Positions 5,186 through 5,280 of a stretch of 5,280 nt of DNA are shown one piece after another; the stretch's first letter is position 1; each line of letters begins with the position of its first letter. The stretch lies in NCBI GenBank assembly GCA_025355225.1, contig JANYAB010000693.1:1-5280 (forward strand), in the 5' to 3' direction. This DNA is from Bacteroidota bacterium (GTDB lineage Bacteria; Bacteroidota; Bacteroidia; Sphingobacteriales; Sphingobacteriaceae). The notes under the pieces were generated by a model. The model did not search any database and was not told where the DNA came from. It was given only the letters and a program-made list of their open reading frames with translations. Both the position numbers and the translations under genes were made by a program.

Positions 5186-5280
5186 GCTCAAAAAATCGCA
5201 TAACTACTCAGGTTTTATGACTCACCCAGGTGACCTATTCGGTGCCCTGTTTCTAATAACTAATTTAGCCACAAATTAAC
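5186..5280. other. Intergenic end of window, near-palindrome only
   Basis: No gene is supported. A 12-base near-palindrome, tcacccaggtga (5222-5233), has five-base arms around two bases and could be a protein site or chance. Nothing else stands out before the window ends. Confidence 0.35.

Noticed and set aside
5229..5280. Short open minus-strand reading at the window edge (end of a possible protein ending NRAPNRSPG)
   Set aside because: Only about 16 codons are visible and no family can be assigned; it could be chance.
4722..5280. Possible tRNA or attachment site in the long intergenic region
   Set aside because: No T-loop/anticodon pattern and no direct repeat shared with the left end of the window were found.

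Overview
The window is about 5.3 kb, moderately AT-rich, with tightly packed genes that mostly lack a clear Shine-Dalgarno sequence. Gene starts of this kind, together with the protein families present (DUF2188, a PycTM-like effector, an AbiEii-type toxin), suggest a member of the Bacteroidota, perhaps a Sphingobacteriaceae-like soil or freshwater bacterium. The phylum-level guess comes from style and family content, not from a marker gene. The region reads as part of a defence island.

Layout: (1) 3-347, plus strand: the C-terminal end of an AbiEii/AbiGii-type nucleotidyltransferase toxin, cut by the window edge. (2) 416-2186, minus strand: three overlapping genes, read from right to left as a sigma-70-like protein (202 aa), an unrecognised charged helical protein (131 aa) and an ImmA/IrrE-type metalloprotease (256 aa). 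(3) 2187-2314: a divergent control region built as a large nested palindrome, in which each half carries nearly the same promoter-like sequence pointing outward. (4) 2315-4721, plus strand: a four-gene operon encoding a DUF2188 protein, a three-helix membrane protein of the Pycsar effector family (PycTM-like), a class III nucleotide cyclase of Pycsar type (PycC-like) and an E2 ubiquitin-conjugating-like protein with a C-terminal SEC-C zinc motif. (5) 4722-5280: no convincing gene, but three successive hairpins at 5096-5185, the last a strong intrinsic terminator.

Working model: the core is a Pycsar antiphage system. The cyclase would make a cyclic pyrimidine mononucleotide (cCMP or cUMP) on infection, and the membrane effector would respond by damaging the inner membrane. 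Two things make this copy unusual. First, a stand-alone E2-like protein, without E1 or deconjugase in the window, is translationally coupled to the cyclase, as E2 proteins are coupled to CD-NTases in short type II CBASS; this suggests covalent modification of the cyclase. Second, a divergent sigma-like/small protein/ImmA-protease cassette probably controls the operon, as the CapH-CapP repressor-protease pair controls some CBASS operons, but with a sigma-like factor in place of an ordinary HTH repressor. The family calls rest on visible motifs; the regulatory and conjugation models are inference.
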